64,000 nt of DNA from the NCBI GenBank assembly GCA_902806595.1, contig CADCXC010000011.1, positions 744,001-808,000 on the forward strand. The letters are read 5' to 3'. How positions within the stretch are numbered: the stretch's first letter is position 1; the number at the start of each line of letters is the position of its first letter. Positions 48,689 to 61,800 of this stretch are shown piece after piece. Made by a program: the position numbers and the translations under genes. The notes beneath the pieces are model-generated. The model was not told where the DNA came from. It saw only the letters and a program-made list of their open reading frames with translations, and ran no database searches. This DNA is from Pyrenopolyporus hunteri. Taxonomy: Eukaryota > Ascomycota > Sordariomycetes > Xylariales > Hypoxylaceae.

Positions 48689-49543
48689 CTACACCTCGAT
48701 GCCGCACAACCGTGTGAACTCAGCCATGGTTGAGTCTGTGTGTGAGATAGCAACGTCTTTTGCTGCAACTTTGGTCGCGCGTACCAGTTCCGAGCCGGAT
48801 TTGGCTGTACTGCCAGACCGAAGCAACCAAAAGGCGACCGACGTACCCAATCTCTGAAGACTGTCGACAATGCCGTTCAATTCCTCCCACAGGTCTCTAT
48901 TGGCGACTCTCTTCGATTTGGATCCTCGCCAGCGACGTCTCACCCACTGTGGCAGGTACCTCGTTGCGCCGTAGACGATGTATTCAAGGTCGGTCGCGAT
49001 GACAATACGCCGCCAGCCTTCTTCCTGCCAAGCACGGAACTCAAGCGCCGCAATCACAGCTCTGAGTTTGGCCCTGTTGCTTGTCGCAATGCAGCTCTCG
49101 CCCCCCGGCCCGGATTCCTCTAGCGGAAACCCCACCATGCCACCATCGTTATTGCTGCCGCCTCTAAATGGGAACGCTATGCCAGAACCGGCTTGCCCTA
49201 GCCCCTTGTATGTAAAGCTGCAGCCGCCGGAAGAGGGATAAGCGATCTGATCCTTGCTCCCGTTATTTATACAGCTCCCGTCGACGAAAATCAGTATCTC
49301 TCGGCTATCGTACCGGTTGATGAATCGAGGCTGGGTGGACCGCGAAGAGACAGTTTGGAGGGGGAAATGTTGCTCGGGTGTTTCGTCAGGGTCTCGGGGC
49401 TTGAATACGGACGCGGATTGGACGCGGGCACGACGCGTTAACCGTCTGCGGTATCGGGGTTCATGTCGGGAGTCGGTTATGAGAGCAATCGTACCAGTTA
49501 TAGAAGAAGTTGTTAGCAGCGATGGGTCGATGTTGTTCCCCAT
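48689..49543 (-). CDS. RNase H-fold protein, active site altered
   Basis: Intronless 284-aa protein with an RNase H type-1 fold over about residues 82-265. RNases H cut RNA in RNA-DNA hybrids using four acidic residues. Here the first Asp is present (Asp88 in ILIFVDGSCINNG) and the third (Asp185 in IVIATDLEYIV). The position of the second acid, usually Glu in NRAELRAVIAAL, is Lys159 (codon AAA at 49069-49067), and the last ADxxA-type Asp is not evident in LVRATKVAAKDVA. So the protein may be catalytically dead or act as a binding module. The first ~80 residues are basic and disordered. A long (TTA)n tract lies about 180 bp upstream of the start codon. Confidence 0.8.
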   Translation of the reverse strand: MGNNIDPSLLTTSSITGTIALITDSRHEPRYRRRLTRRARVQSASVFKPRDPDETPEQHFPLQTVSSRSTQPRFINRYDSREILIFVDGSCINNGSKDQIAYPSSGGCSFTYKGLGQAGSGIAFPFRGGSNNDGGMVGFPLEESGPGGESCIATSNRAKLRAVIAALEFRAWQEEGWRRIVIATDLEYIVYGATRYLPQWVRRRWRGSKSKRVANRDLWEELNGIVDSLQRLGTSVAFWLLRSGSTAKSGSELVRATKVAAKDVAISHTDSTMAEFTRLCGIEV

Positions 49544-51041
<1,498 letters not shown>

Positions 51042-52265
51042 ATGGCCCGTTTAATCATTGCTGCATTGATATGCCTTGTGGCCGGAGCCCACGCGCTGTC
51101 CTACACAAAAAAAGGGGCTTGCACAGCGACAGCGGAATGGACGGGGTGGGAGAACATCAAGCATGCCTTTATCTTGTTAGTGTTTCTAACCAAGCCATTC
51201 GTAGCGTTTGCTGACCTATTCCCACCTTATTCCCAGTGGGGATAGCTATACACAGACAGGTACTACGATAAAGAAGAGACTACGTAAACGGCCATATCAA
51301 TAGCTCTAACATAAGAACATAGGCTTCAATTACACGCAAACACCGCCTTCTCCATCAAATCCATTTGGGAACCCTCAATACCCTGGGTGGACCTCGTCAA
51401 ATGGTCCAAATTGGGTTGGATATCTTACTATCAAATATAACGCCTCGCTATTGCAGACTTACAATCTAGCGTATGGAGGCGCTACTGTCGACTCGGCCCT
51501 GGTTAAGCCATACATGCCAACCGTATTATCGGTCAAACAGCAAGTTCGGGAAGAGTTCATACCTGGCTATACTGGTAGCTCTCCTAAAGCCCCATCCGCG
51601 CCGAAGTGGACGGGGGCAGACTCCGTCTTTGCTTTTTGGATCGGCATCAATGACATCGGCAATTCGTACGGTTCGGGACCAGCTTCCTCAGGACCTCTAT
51701 ATACTAAAATATTCGATGTCTACTCTGACCTGGTTGATACACTATACAGTAATGGCGCAAGGAATTTCGTTTTCATCAACGTCCCTCCGGTGGATCGTAG
51801 CCCCTTAACCGTGGGTCAGGGACGACAGTCCGTGGATACAGAAAAAGCAGCCATCGCCGATTGGAATAGTCGGGTATCAGATCTAGCTGCAGCACTGAAG
51901 ACTAATCATCCCGACGAGGCTAATGTCTGGCTTTACGATTCGAATAAAAGCTTCGGTGAAGTCTTAGACGATCCAAGCGTGTATGAACAAACAGCAGGGC
52001 TCAAGAACACCACTAGCTACTGCAGTGCCTACCAGAAGTAAGTCAACCTCCTTTCCGAAAAAAATAAATATTATCTTAAACGGCTCCCGAAGAAGGTACT
52101 AACAATTACAGTGGCACGCCGAATGAGAATACGTTTACGCCTAGCTGTGGAGTAGCAGTGAACGAGTATTTCTGGCTTAACAACCTACACCCTACATACC
52201 CTATTCACGAAGTAGTGGCTAAGCAGGTAGCGGACGCCCTACAAGTAGGGCCTAGTGTATGCTAA
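51042..52265 (+). CDS. Secreted GDSL esterase, carbohydrate esterase family 16-like
   Basis: SGNH/GDSL-type acetylesterase resembling CE16 enzymes, which remove acetyl groups from plant-cell-wall oligosaccharides. Four exons: 51042-51175, 51237-51259 (23 bp), 51323-52037 and 52112-52265; 341 aa. A signal peptide is evident (MARLIIAALICLVAGAHA). Block I GDSYTQTGF is assembled across three exons, which fixes the splicing. Block III is FWIGINDIGNSYG with the GxND-type Asn, and block V is LNNLHPTYPIH with the catalytic His; CE16 often lacks a canonical Asp at -3. Cys residues near the C-terminus (YCSAYQN, SCGVAV) may pair. The extracellular location and family fit plant-biomass degradation. Confidence 0.93.
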
Positions 52266-53095
52266 AGTGCAATAATGAGACACGGATTTATGGAAATAGG
52301 AATGAGAATATATTCCAAGCCTCTACGAAGAACCTCACAACCACCTTAAACAGGTATTGGATTATATAGGTCAACTAAAGGAGGATGCCATATTTTTTCA
52401 CCCTCGCATTCGTACCTAATACCTATCATACATACACGGTATACTGGATTATGGGCAGCATGGGACCTAGTCCTAGTGGTAAGACTACAAACCAAATATG
52501 GAAATACGAAGGCTGGCCACCTAAACTCTGATTTTAACCTGTTATCACTTACTAGGCCCACAAAGGCCATTCTTCGAATCATTTAGCTTTACATAATTAT
52601 TTACTATATAAATAACTAATAATCACGTATAATATCGCGTAGAACCATATTATATGAGATGAACTATAACAATGAAACCTAAACACTATTGCAGGGATAT
52701 CATTATGATTCATAGCTTGGCTGTCACCTTAGACATCCTATTTGAATTCTAGAGTGATCCAATAAGGCACCTAGGGTGGCTATGACTCCCAAAAGGAGGC
52801 TAGTTGTCGGCTGTGCGTTACTAAGCGACCGTTTATTCTCCGGCTCGTGATATAATCTTTTTCTATATTTTAAAGCGGCCTCCACCATGGCGATACAAGA
52901 TGGAGCTCAATATATAGCACATCCTATCCGCTTGGACTATCTGATTATCTAGTGTTTGGAGTTCTTAATCAGCAGTGGCCTATAAAGAAGAAGGGAGTCG
53001 AAGGAACATCTGGTATTAAGGAACAACAAAGAGAGGATTAAAACCTAATCCCCATGACAAATTAAGGAGCGTGGAGCAAAAACTCAAAGAAGGTC
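52266..53095. other. Intergenic, AT-rich
   Basis: About 830 bp, with an AT-rich core around 52590-52700; likely the CE16 3' end and the acyltransferase promoter. Nothing else seen. Confidence 0.5.
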
Positions 53096-54697
53096 ATGAG
53101 CACCCCAGACGAGCCAATGTGTCGGGTGCAACGTACGAAAAGGGTCTTCCCAGTGAACGGTCGGAAACAGATCACGACGACTAAATTATCTATTCTCGAT
53201 GCATCAGTCGCGCGGTTCGCACCATGCGGTGCCATCTGGCTTTACGACCGAGCTGATAAGGCTGATGCTCGTGAGCCTATCGTATTTGAACGCTTAGAAG
53301 AAGCTCTCGGGCAGACCTTGGACGACTACCCGCACTTCGCGGGCCAGCTCCGATGGGCGTCGAAGGAGCTTGTGGAAGAGGACGTCAATCCCCGTTACAT
53401 CGGCCGGCCGGTGGCTGTGTACGGGAGCCCGGACGACCCCGGAGTGGAATTGATCATTGCGGAGGACAGCCGGGATCTCAGCGCTGTAGTGCCGAGCCAA
53501 GAAGAGCGGTTGACCGTAAAACAGGTGTGGAACGCAACGGACTTCCCCCAGAGCGATCTTCTCGCCAAGACGCGCCTCGCTTTCTCAAGCTTGTCAGACT
53601 TCGAGGGCCTACCAGCCGCTGCTATCCAATTGACTGCTTTCAGATGTGGTGGATTTGCGGTTAGCATCAAGTTTACGCATTGCCTCTCCGATGCTATGTG
53701 TCTTATGCAATTCGCCCATGCCTGGGCAACAAGATCACGGGTGCTTTTCGGGCCTGATAAACTCGAGGAAAAGCATGATACACCCCTATTCGACCCCTCG
53801 AAGCTGGATGAATACGCCGGCCTAACTCGAGGGGATAAACCAGACCCCGAGAAGATTAGCAAAGCAAGGGCATTGCCTATGCATCGATACGACTGGTGGG
53901 CTAGTGACGCTCCTGGCTATCCTTCTTGGGCTGAAGCATCGACAATGGGCACGAGGCCACCACCAGAGGAATTGACTCAAACGGAATTGAGCCCTTCCAC
54001 ATTTCCGCCTTGGCCAACTTGGGACTTGGCCGCCCCTGTGGAGCATATACAAATACGCTTCAGAGCGGAAGCTATTGCCAAAATGAAGAAAGCCGCTGAG
54101 GCCAGCCTCCCCGACACCCTAAAAGATCAGCGCGTCTCGCGACTCGACGCTGCGTTAGCGCACGTATGGATACTTATCAACCGTGCGCGGCAGCTCGAGG
54201 ATAGTCAGGACCAGGTGTATATTGACATCACTCTCGGGGTCCGTGGTCGGGTCGACCCGCCGCTGCCAGATACGTTTGTTGGATCGCCGATTCTGTTGGG
54301 TTACGTGGCCAAGACGGGGTCTGGAGCGGGCAAAGCGACAATAGGCTCCATAGCTGGATCGATAAGGCAGACGATGTCCTTGTTTACACCCGATGCTGTC
54401 TCTGCATACATCTACGACGCGGCCCACGAAGTTAGCCCACAACGTCTATGGCAGGCTTTTCTCGGTTCGAGGCACACTCTTGTCACGTCGTGGGTGCGAG
54501 CGCACGCCTACGAGGTCGACTTTTGCGCGACGGGAGGACTAGCTCGATATGTGCAAGGGGTGATGCCACGAATGGATGGGCTCGTGCAAGTGATAGATAT
54601 TGCTGATACGGGGGACTTTGATATCAGCGTGTGTCTCGAGAAGGGAACGATGCAGCGGTTCCTTCAAGATCCTTTACTAAAGGCCTATGGTCTTTAA
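53096..54697 (+). CDS. BAHD-like HxxxD acyltransferase
   Basis: Transferase-family (PF02458-type) enzyme that moves an acyl group from acyl-CoA to an alcohol or amine. Intronless, 533 aa. The catalytic motif HCLSDA gives His195-x3-Asp199, in SIKFTHCLSDAMCLMQFAHA. The N-terminal half has the usual ASVARFAPCGAIWLY and LGQTLDDYPHFAGQLRW blocks. The plant-type DFGWG motif is not obvious; near the equivalent place stand VDFCATGGLARY and DTGDFDISVCLE. Fungal members of this group act in detoxification (for example trichothecene O-acetylation) or metabolite tailoring. It is convergent with the M20 gene, with about 200 bp between ends. Confidence 0.92.
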   Translation: MSTPDEPMCRVQRTKRVFPVNGRKQITTTKLSILDASVARFAPCGAIWLYDRADKADAREPIVFERLEEALGQTLDDYPHFAGQLRWASKELVEEDVNPRYIGRPVAVYGSPDDPGVELIIAEDSRDLSAVVPSQEERLTVKQVWNATDFPQSDLLAKTRLAFSSLSDFEGLPAAAIQLTAFRCGGFAVSIKFTHCLSDAMCLMQFAHAWATRSRVLFGPDKLEEKHDTPLFDPSKLDEYAGLTRGDKPDPEKISKARALPMHRYDWWASDAPGYPSWAEASTMGTRPPPEELTQTELSPSTFPPWPTWDLAAPVEHIQIRFRAEAIAKMKKAAEASLPDTLKDQRVSRLDAALAHVWILINRARQLEDSQDQVYIDITLGVRGRVDPPLPDTFVGSPILLGYVAKTGSGAGKATIGSIAGSIRQTMSLFTPDAVSAYIYDAAHEVSPQRLWQAFLGSRHTLVTSWVRAHAYEVDFCATGGLARYVQGVMPRMDGLVQVIDIADTGDFDISVCLEKGTMQRFLQDPLLKAYGL

Positions 54698-54895
54698 CGT
54701 AAATAGATCCGTACGCGTGTACATATGATATGGTCATTCAGGAGAAGTAGGAATCTTATAGCCTGGACATAGAAATAGAAAAGCAAAGGGAAGACTAGAG
54801 GAAATGAAGAAACGGAATGGTGCGTGGGCTGACTACTTGATATTTTGTCGGGTATCCTTGGCATTGTCAGTAGATAGCTAGATTAAAATACACCT

Positions 54896-56169
54896 TCACC
54901 ATTCATGGTTGTATTTAAAATCGTGCTGAACCTCTGCCGCAAACTCGTCGTCTAAAAGTACCCGAACAGCTAACATCGCCAAACCCTCCGCACACTTCAG
55001 AGCGGCTTCATGAGCCTCGTCGGTGCCGGCTGCGCTAGCAAAACCGGGGCTATGTAGGGAGACGTCCGAGGGCGCTGGTATCGAGAACGCACCGTGGAAA
55101 CTGGGGACTATGTGAGAAATGTTACCCATGTCTGTAGATGCTGTAACAGGTTTCTCCTGTTTTAAGAAGACATTCTCCCCGATATTCGCCATTTCCCTCA
55201 CGTATGCTTCGCAAAGAGCTTTGTTGGCGGTCATGTTAGCGTAGGTCGGGGCGCTTTCTGTGTTAGTTGTGATCATACTACTGCCTAGGCGACGTACACG
55301 ATATAATTGAGCTCGCACCCAGTGGCGGTCGCCGCGGCTCCTATGCACGCCTTGACGCGAGAGAGCAATTCGTCGGCGCCGGCGATAGTCGGACTTCGGA
55401 CGTTCCAATTCATGCGCGTGTAGTCTGGGATTACGTTCGGCACCGTTCCTCCGACTTCGATGACGGCATGGACTCGTTCGTCCGGCTTGATTTGCTGGCG
55501 GAGGAGTCCGACGCTAGAGTACGCTGCGACTGCGGCATCCAGCGCGTTGACACCATTCCACGGCTCACCAGCAGCATGCGCCGTCTTCCCATGAAACTCG
55601 GTGCGGAACTTGTGACTTGCGATCATTTTCAACGCAGCCAGACCGGTATAAGTAGAGGGGTCATCAGATAATTGATGCCCTGGCATGGGATGGGCCATGA
55701 TGGCGGCCGCTATGTCATCGTTGAACGCTCCCGCATCGATCAACTTCACCTTACCCCCTCCGCCCTCTTCGGCCGGGGTGCCGAGTAGGCGGAGTCTTCC
55801 AGCAGCGCCGGTGTATTTTAAAGCTTCCGTAGCACCGAGAAAGGCTGCGATTGACGAGGTCGCAATTAAGTTATGGCCACAGGCATGACCAATTTGAGGC
55901 AGAGCGTCATACTCGGCGCATATGACTACGAGACGTCCGGATGAGCCGACCTCAGCTTCGAAACTGGTCGCCAGACCAAAATACTCGCTCAAGGTGAACC
56001 CACGATCCTTGAGAAATCCGGTTATTGTCTCATGAGCGAACACTTCTTGATATGCCGTCTCCGGATGTTGATGCAACTCTTGGTTGATTCGCGTCCATAA
56101 CACTCCGTCGGCATCGTCAATTGTCGCGTTGACGATTGATCCGAGAATCGAGAAGTTAACGGCTTCCAT
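54896..56169 (-). CDS. M20-family amidohydrolase/peptidase
   Basis: Metal-dependent M20D-type amidohydrolase (aminoacylase/N-acyl-amino-acid hydrolase-like). Exons 56169-55298 and 55253-54896 with a 44-bp intron; 409 aa. Signs: ELHQHPETAYQE near residue 32, AEYDALPQIGHACGHNL (metal ligands Asp and His), GTPAEEGGGGKV with the Glu-Glu pair, HGKTAHAAGEPWNGVNALDA in the dimerisation (lid) domain, and NISHIVPSFHGAFSIP at the second metal-binding end. The junction was placed at 55298/55253 because it gives ELNYIVAPTYANM in frame; the alternative acceptor five bases upstream breaks the frame. No signal peptide, so cytosolic. Its short intron makes the exact junction moderately certain. Confidence 0.9.
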
Positions 56170-56804
56170 ATCTACCTAGGTATCTTTCAGCTCTACACCA
56201 CTTTGGTTTATACTTAAAAATAGTTTTTTTATTCATTCAGATCAATTTCAATTCCACCTTCAACTTCGACTTCAACGTCGTAACTGAGGATTTATGTAAC
56301 TGTGAAGTACGGACAATTCCTGAAATGCGGGGCACGTAGCCGATAATAGCGCTGTATTTCCACTATATATCCCCGCATACCGGCCCCTACTAGCCAGCCA
56401 CAAAGCCCCTATTTTTATTTCAAGCTTCCCCTAATCAGATCCAGCCTCAGCGTCTGCTCAAAGCTTCAAATTCAAAAGCACTACATTTCTTAGTCAGGGG
56501 AAATCACGAAAGCTAGCTATATTTCAGGAAACTGTAGCACTTGAAAGGAACGTCACGGTTAGGAGCCTCCACCCGGTGCCGAGCACCCTAACTAAAGTCC
56601 CGGACAGAGCCACCCGTATATATACTTATGTATCTTCGCTCTTCAACGACTAGGTTAACAGCGCCTCCTGCAAAAAGCACCACTATTTTCCACCAATACG
56701 GTAGGTTCCCATAACAGACTGGGGATATCAGACATGACCATGAGCCAAAGAAAAAAAAAAGAAATACAAATGAGTCCTGTTGGCGTACCAGTTTCCATCC
56801 AGCA
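56170..56804. other. Intergenic upstream of M20 gene
   Basis: About 635 bp containing the M20 promoter and the 3' end of the P450 gene; an A-rich tract at about 56748-56770. Nothing else seen. Confidence 0.5.
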
Positions 56805-58875
56805 TTAATTCAGAACGACCCTAACCCCCTTCGAATCCGCCTTCGGCATCGGCACAAAACAGTCGTACACAATCTCAACGTCGTCCAGTCCCGTTTCATA
56901 AAGTTTTAAGCGCGAGCCTAAACGGCGGAAAACAAGTCCAGTCGCCATAAAGAGCTCCGCATATGCAAGACTATTACCAGCATCAATATTCACTCTTAAG
57001 CATATCCGTAGGGTAAACGTCTGGGGAGGGTTTGGGTAGCTTACTTTATGCCTAGACATTGCCTACTACCACGGGAAAACGCTATTATGTATTTCTCTAG
57101 CGTTCTATCCCTCTTACCCTTGGAGTCCAGCCATCTTTCTGGATCGAACTCTTCGGGACGAGGAAACAAATCCGGATTGTGGTGAACCAGTACAGATGTC
57201 ATTCCCACCGGCGTCCCTTGGGGGATAACATATTCCGGAGCGACCTTTCCAGTAGTATCGGCGGGGCGGTAAATCATAGGCCCATCTGGTGATATTCGCT
57301 GCAGGCGTGTGCTAACGCCATACGAGAGCCGCAGGCCCTCAGAAATACAGGCGCTGTAGCGCATAAATCAGCATATACTTCTAGTAGAAGAGAGGCATTA
57401 ACTTATCAGATAGGGAAGCTTCTCCAAGTCATTCCAGGACGGTCGTGCATCGGGGTCTGGGATAGCTTCCTCAAGTTCAGCCATCAATCTCTCATAGATT
57501 CTGCGGTCGTTCAGAGTATAGCAAAAGATCACTGTCAGAGCTTTTCTCACGTTAGATACTATGTCTCTATTTAACGTTAGGAGAAAAGGGAAGATCTGTC
57601 GCTTACCCCAAGCAACTGTTGCGCTGCCCGCGCCGATCACGGCCTGGCCTTCTTGCCAAAGACGGCTGACGGACTTCTCTTGGTCGGTCAAGTTGCTATC
57701 CATCAATGCGTGGAAGATTGTAGTGTGGATATTCGGCTCCTTAGAATTCTCCAGGTGAGTTGAGTGCTGTTCTTTGACTTCCTGTACCTGAGCTCTAATA
57801 TCCTATTTTCTTGCGTCAGTAAAGGTATTTTCATTCCTGGAGAGGTAACTGACTTTCTGAAATTGAACAAAAATACCCATGGCCGGATATAGAGCCGTAA
57901 TCCATGACCTGGCGCACAAGTTAGCTACTCTGTTCACCTTCTGGCGCTTACCTTGGGGCATACTTAGGAAGAGAGCCCATGAGAGGCAGTATAAAGGGGA
58001 GGTGTCTATGATACATTCCCATCTCGCTTCCACCCACCACCGCAACATGGAAATTACGTTGGAACGAGGCATCGTCCAAGAAATCATAGCATTTCCCGAA
58101 CGCGTATACACTCACTACACTGAGCATGAGGGGTTAGTTATTTTACGATACAGGCATATATAGATCATGTTACCCTTCGGGTAGATTATACGACTAGTAT
58201 GTAAAGCGTAATGCTTACTCTGTGGTAAAACATGTGAACGCCATATCGAGCCGTACAGGTTTGTGTTTCCCTATATAGGTGTTCAGTTGACTGCATAACT
58301 TGTCGATTTTATTATGGATAAGGGGTTCGAGCTTCGTCACGGACGCCTTGGAAAAGAATCGGTTTAATGCACCCCGACGGATACGATGGAGGTCGTGGCT
58401 CGCCGTATGGATGCCGCTCTACGATATTTGTAAGTAAATATCCTTCAAACCGTAGATTCCGAATCACTTACTTCGGGTATACTATTGTAGCGTTTAGTAG
58501 CACATCCTCGTCATCGGGGGTAAAGGAGGACCAAGAGACTCACCCAAACTGGCTTGTAATGAATTTGTACTTATCACGAGGGGTAGAGCCGCCAGCGTAT
58601 AGTGTATCAATGAAGGACGGGTCGTTGCAATGGAGTTCATCTGGAGAGATGCGCACAATTGGGCCATACTTCTTGTGCATGTCCCCTATTTTGAAGGTGT
58701 ACTGGCCCCTTTTAACACAATCGTAATAGAACTCGTACCATAGCGTAGCCGCGGCAAGCTTCGGCCCAGGGAATGCGGCAAGAGGGTGGAAAAACAGGCG
58801 GTAGACAATAAGGGTCGCTGCGTATATGGCGACGGCTATTGCTCCCGCACATGCCAGTACCTTCGCGGAGAACAT
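56805..58875 (-). CDS. Cytochrome P450 (trichodiene oxygenase-like group), with one GA splice donor
   Basis: ER-anchored monooxygenase. Eight exons: 58875-58544, 58416-58219, 58119-57952, 57908-57854, 57802-57607, 57558-57408, 57353-57045 and 56970-56805; 524 aa. Signs: N-terminal helix then FHPLAAFPGPKLAAATLWYE, C-helix region HDLHRIRRGALNRFFS, I-helix AGSAT (309-313), ExxR as EGLR (372-375), PERW and the heme loop FSRGSRQCLGINLAYAE with Cys466. Seven introns; six are GT-AG. The one between exons 6 and 7 begins GATAAGT instead of GTAAGT, yet only this position gives the conserved KLPYLACISEGLRLSYG in frame; the only nearby GT is in the wrong phase. So the gene is intact if a GA donor works or the base is a sequencing error, otherwise the product is truncated before the heme. 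Confidence 0.86.
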
Positions 58876-61800
58876 GATGATGGATACGAGTAGAGAAGTT
58901 AGACAACCAACCGGTATGCTGAATACAGATGAATACCTTTATCTGTTGAAAAACCGAGTTGAGAAATTAAGTCCGTTACGCAAGACAAGGATCTTGTGAG
59001 AATTTAAATACCCGCCCTTCCCCGTCCCCATCGATCGTGAAACCACAGATAGGCCAAGTCATGATGTCGTGGATCCCGCAAAGATTCAAATCCTATTGGT
59101 AGATAGCGTGGTAGCTGAACATCGATTAAGCTATTAAACGCCACGGCTGTACGAGGGTTGCAAGTGTGCTAACTGCTACTGGGGAGAATATATGATATAT
59201 CATTATTGGTATGATATTTCTTAGTGTTGGCCAATTGTTAGTGTGTGGTCATGAAAGAAAGGTAAGGCGTAGTTGCTCAGAATGTGTCTTGAATGGGCTT
59301 AGATTGACTAAGTACTCGGTTGATTGGTTGGTTAGTTGGTATATTTAACGCCGTGGCAGAGGGGGAAAGTTCCAAACCCTCGTGAGACTTCCCTAAGGGT
59401 ATGCGGCGTGCAGAGCTATATCTAGTCTATTATATATTGCGTATCCTGCAAATCAAACCCGATGGCACATATGATGATATTTTAACCGTTCTCGCTAGCT
59501 CCTCCGGGTGAGCTCGTGTCCGGCTTACTACTTTTTTGCGGGGGCGTCCTCTGGGGCGCTTTGAGATTTGTTCTGTCTTTCTTTGTCAAGGCTATTAAGC
59601 TCTAAGGTCGATCCAGTCATAGTATCCACCTCATTAAGATGTAGTTGTTCAGCTTTTGTCGGGGCGCCTTACCGCGCGTTGACTACCTAAGTATTCGGTT
59701 GCAAACTTAAGGATCATCTATTCTATATGATGGCATACCTAGGCACGTAGCTGTCGAGCGCCTGATCCACTTTTAATGACGTTCACTTTCATAAATTTAC
59801 TGGTTTGAGATGACCTTCTTCGTGTGATCTTCAAGAAGTCAGCACCCACACCAATATTATTGACATAAGAAGAGAAAGAAACTACTGTAGGTGATATGTC
59901 GAAAATGATAGCAATATAGGTGCTTTAGAGTCTTTTAAATGTTACGGTTGTATTTTGATACCCGTTTAGGCAGTGGCCTGCTTAGTAGATGATGGCAAGA
60001 GTCCTCTTACGTCACGGGTACTTAATACTTTAGCCATAGATTTAACATGTACATAAAATTAATTGTATATATAGTTACCGCCTACATAGTAAAAGAGTTA
60101 TAATAAAAGAAAACGTAAGATATAATATTTTAATCTAAGGCTATAGACTTAGGGTGGCACGGCGCGTGGTATTAAGGACTAGGGACTGAATCTTGTTGAT
60201 GCTATAAAGAAGAAAAGAGAGAAAACTAAATCGCGGTTCTTCGAACCGCGGTTTTATATCTAGGCTCCGGCGGCGCATCCGGCCGGAGCCTCGGTGCCGG
60301 TTGCTCAGCAGGGTTGGGCCCACCGCACCGAACCGTGACTAGGGCTATAAATTGTTAGAAAGAAAAAATTATTATTCATGTTAGTTTAATGTTATTCAAA
60401 TATTTTAAGGACAGTTAACACGAAGCATTTCTTGATATTTCTTAACGTGTGTGCCCTGCCTGTTCTCTTAAGTACTATAGTGCCTAAAATGTGCGTAAGT
60501 ATGTTCGAAGTTAATGTTATGGAGAGGACAACTCCGCCATTACATGAGTTGTTAAACTACCCCGTGCTTTAAGGGGCTAGGTTGAAGGGTTAGGGACCTT
60601 GTATAGAAGACGGCAACAAAGTAGTGTATATCCTACGTGTCGATATCATGCGCTAATAGAACATAGCTCCATGTGGCTTCAATAAATCTATTCTATATTG
60701 CTAATTCGAAATGGTAGCCCTTACCATTAGGATCAGGCTCTCAAGTATTTCAGGTCACACTTCTGATCTTTGAGACTTTGTTTACACTGAGCTCTAAAAA
60801 TTACCTGGGCAAAACATCTTACACCACAACTGAACCATAAGCGTAATTTGATCGCGACTCTCCTTACTGAGTCCCCCTGGACCCATTCCCAAGGTTCTAA
60901 CATTGTTAACACTCTCTAACTTGGTTGAGAAAAGCACGACAAATCTCATATTTCGCAGTATTAGTATTAGTGTTACAGTTCTACTAAACTCTATTCCTTT
61001 AATAATTAAGCCATGTGTGAACCCCCTTTGAGAGACGTTCCGAGATTGTCAATCTTCTAGCAGGCGCACCACCACTCTATATCCGAAAATAGACCAATAC
61101 TTGGTTTTATTCTGGCTATGCTCTAACGTCGCATCGTGCCGGGTTTCGTTCGCAACGTCTAGCCTACATGCTAGGCTTTAAGAAAGAGATCGCTCATTCG
61201 AATAAATTCATACCTATAACTCTTTGAAGATGTACATGGGGTTGGATGCCGGGAGGATCCGCGGCTAAGATATATTTAGCTCCTGCGGCTACGTTCTAGA
61301 TTTGGTAGGTTCAAAGTCTGTGATGTGAGAGTGGGATAATACCGGGAGTCGTAAAACGATGCTAAGTGGGATGAGAGCCTCTTCGTGAACGGGTACTGTA
61401 ACGACCCCTGCGTCGGGTCCTTCCGGCTGAAGAAAAAAAATAGATGAAAGTTCCGAACTAGGCAGCTTTCCAACACCTGAGCTCCTCCTTACCTTGTGGG
61501 AGTGGCGCTGTCATAATAGACACCTACCTAACTAATGAAGCTCGACGGTATGTGCGTTATTAGGATCCTACAAATTTCGATACAACGAGTGTTGATACAG
61601 CCTCAACAGATGATAGCCTATTATTGCTTCTAAACTCGGAATTGCCGTATAGCTTATGTGAAAGTCGGCAATTCTTGACGAGGAGTGCAGTGCGAAGTCG
61701 AGGAAGTAGACTTCGCTGCTACGATACGTGCCGAATTTAATATATGACTCTCCGGAGATGTCTTAATTCAACGAGCATGCTCTAAGGGCCGCATACTTAT

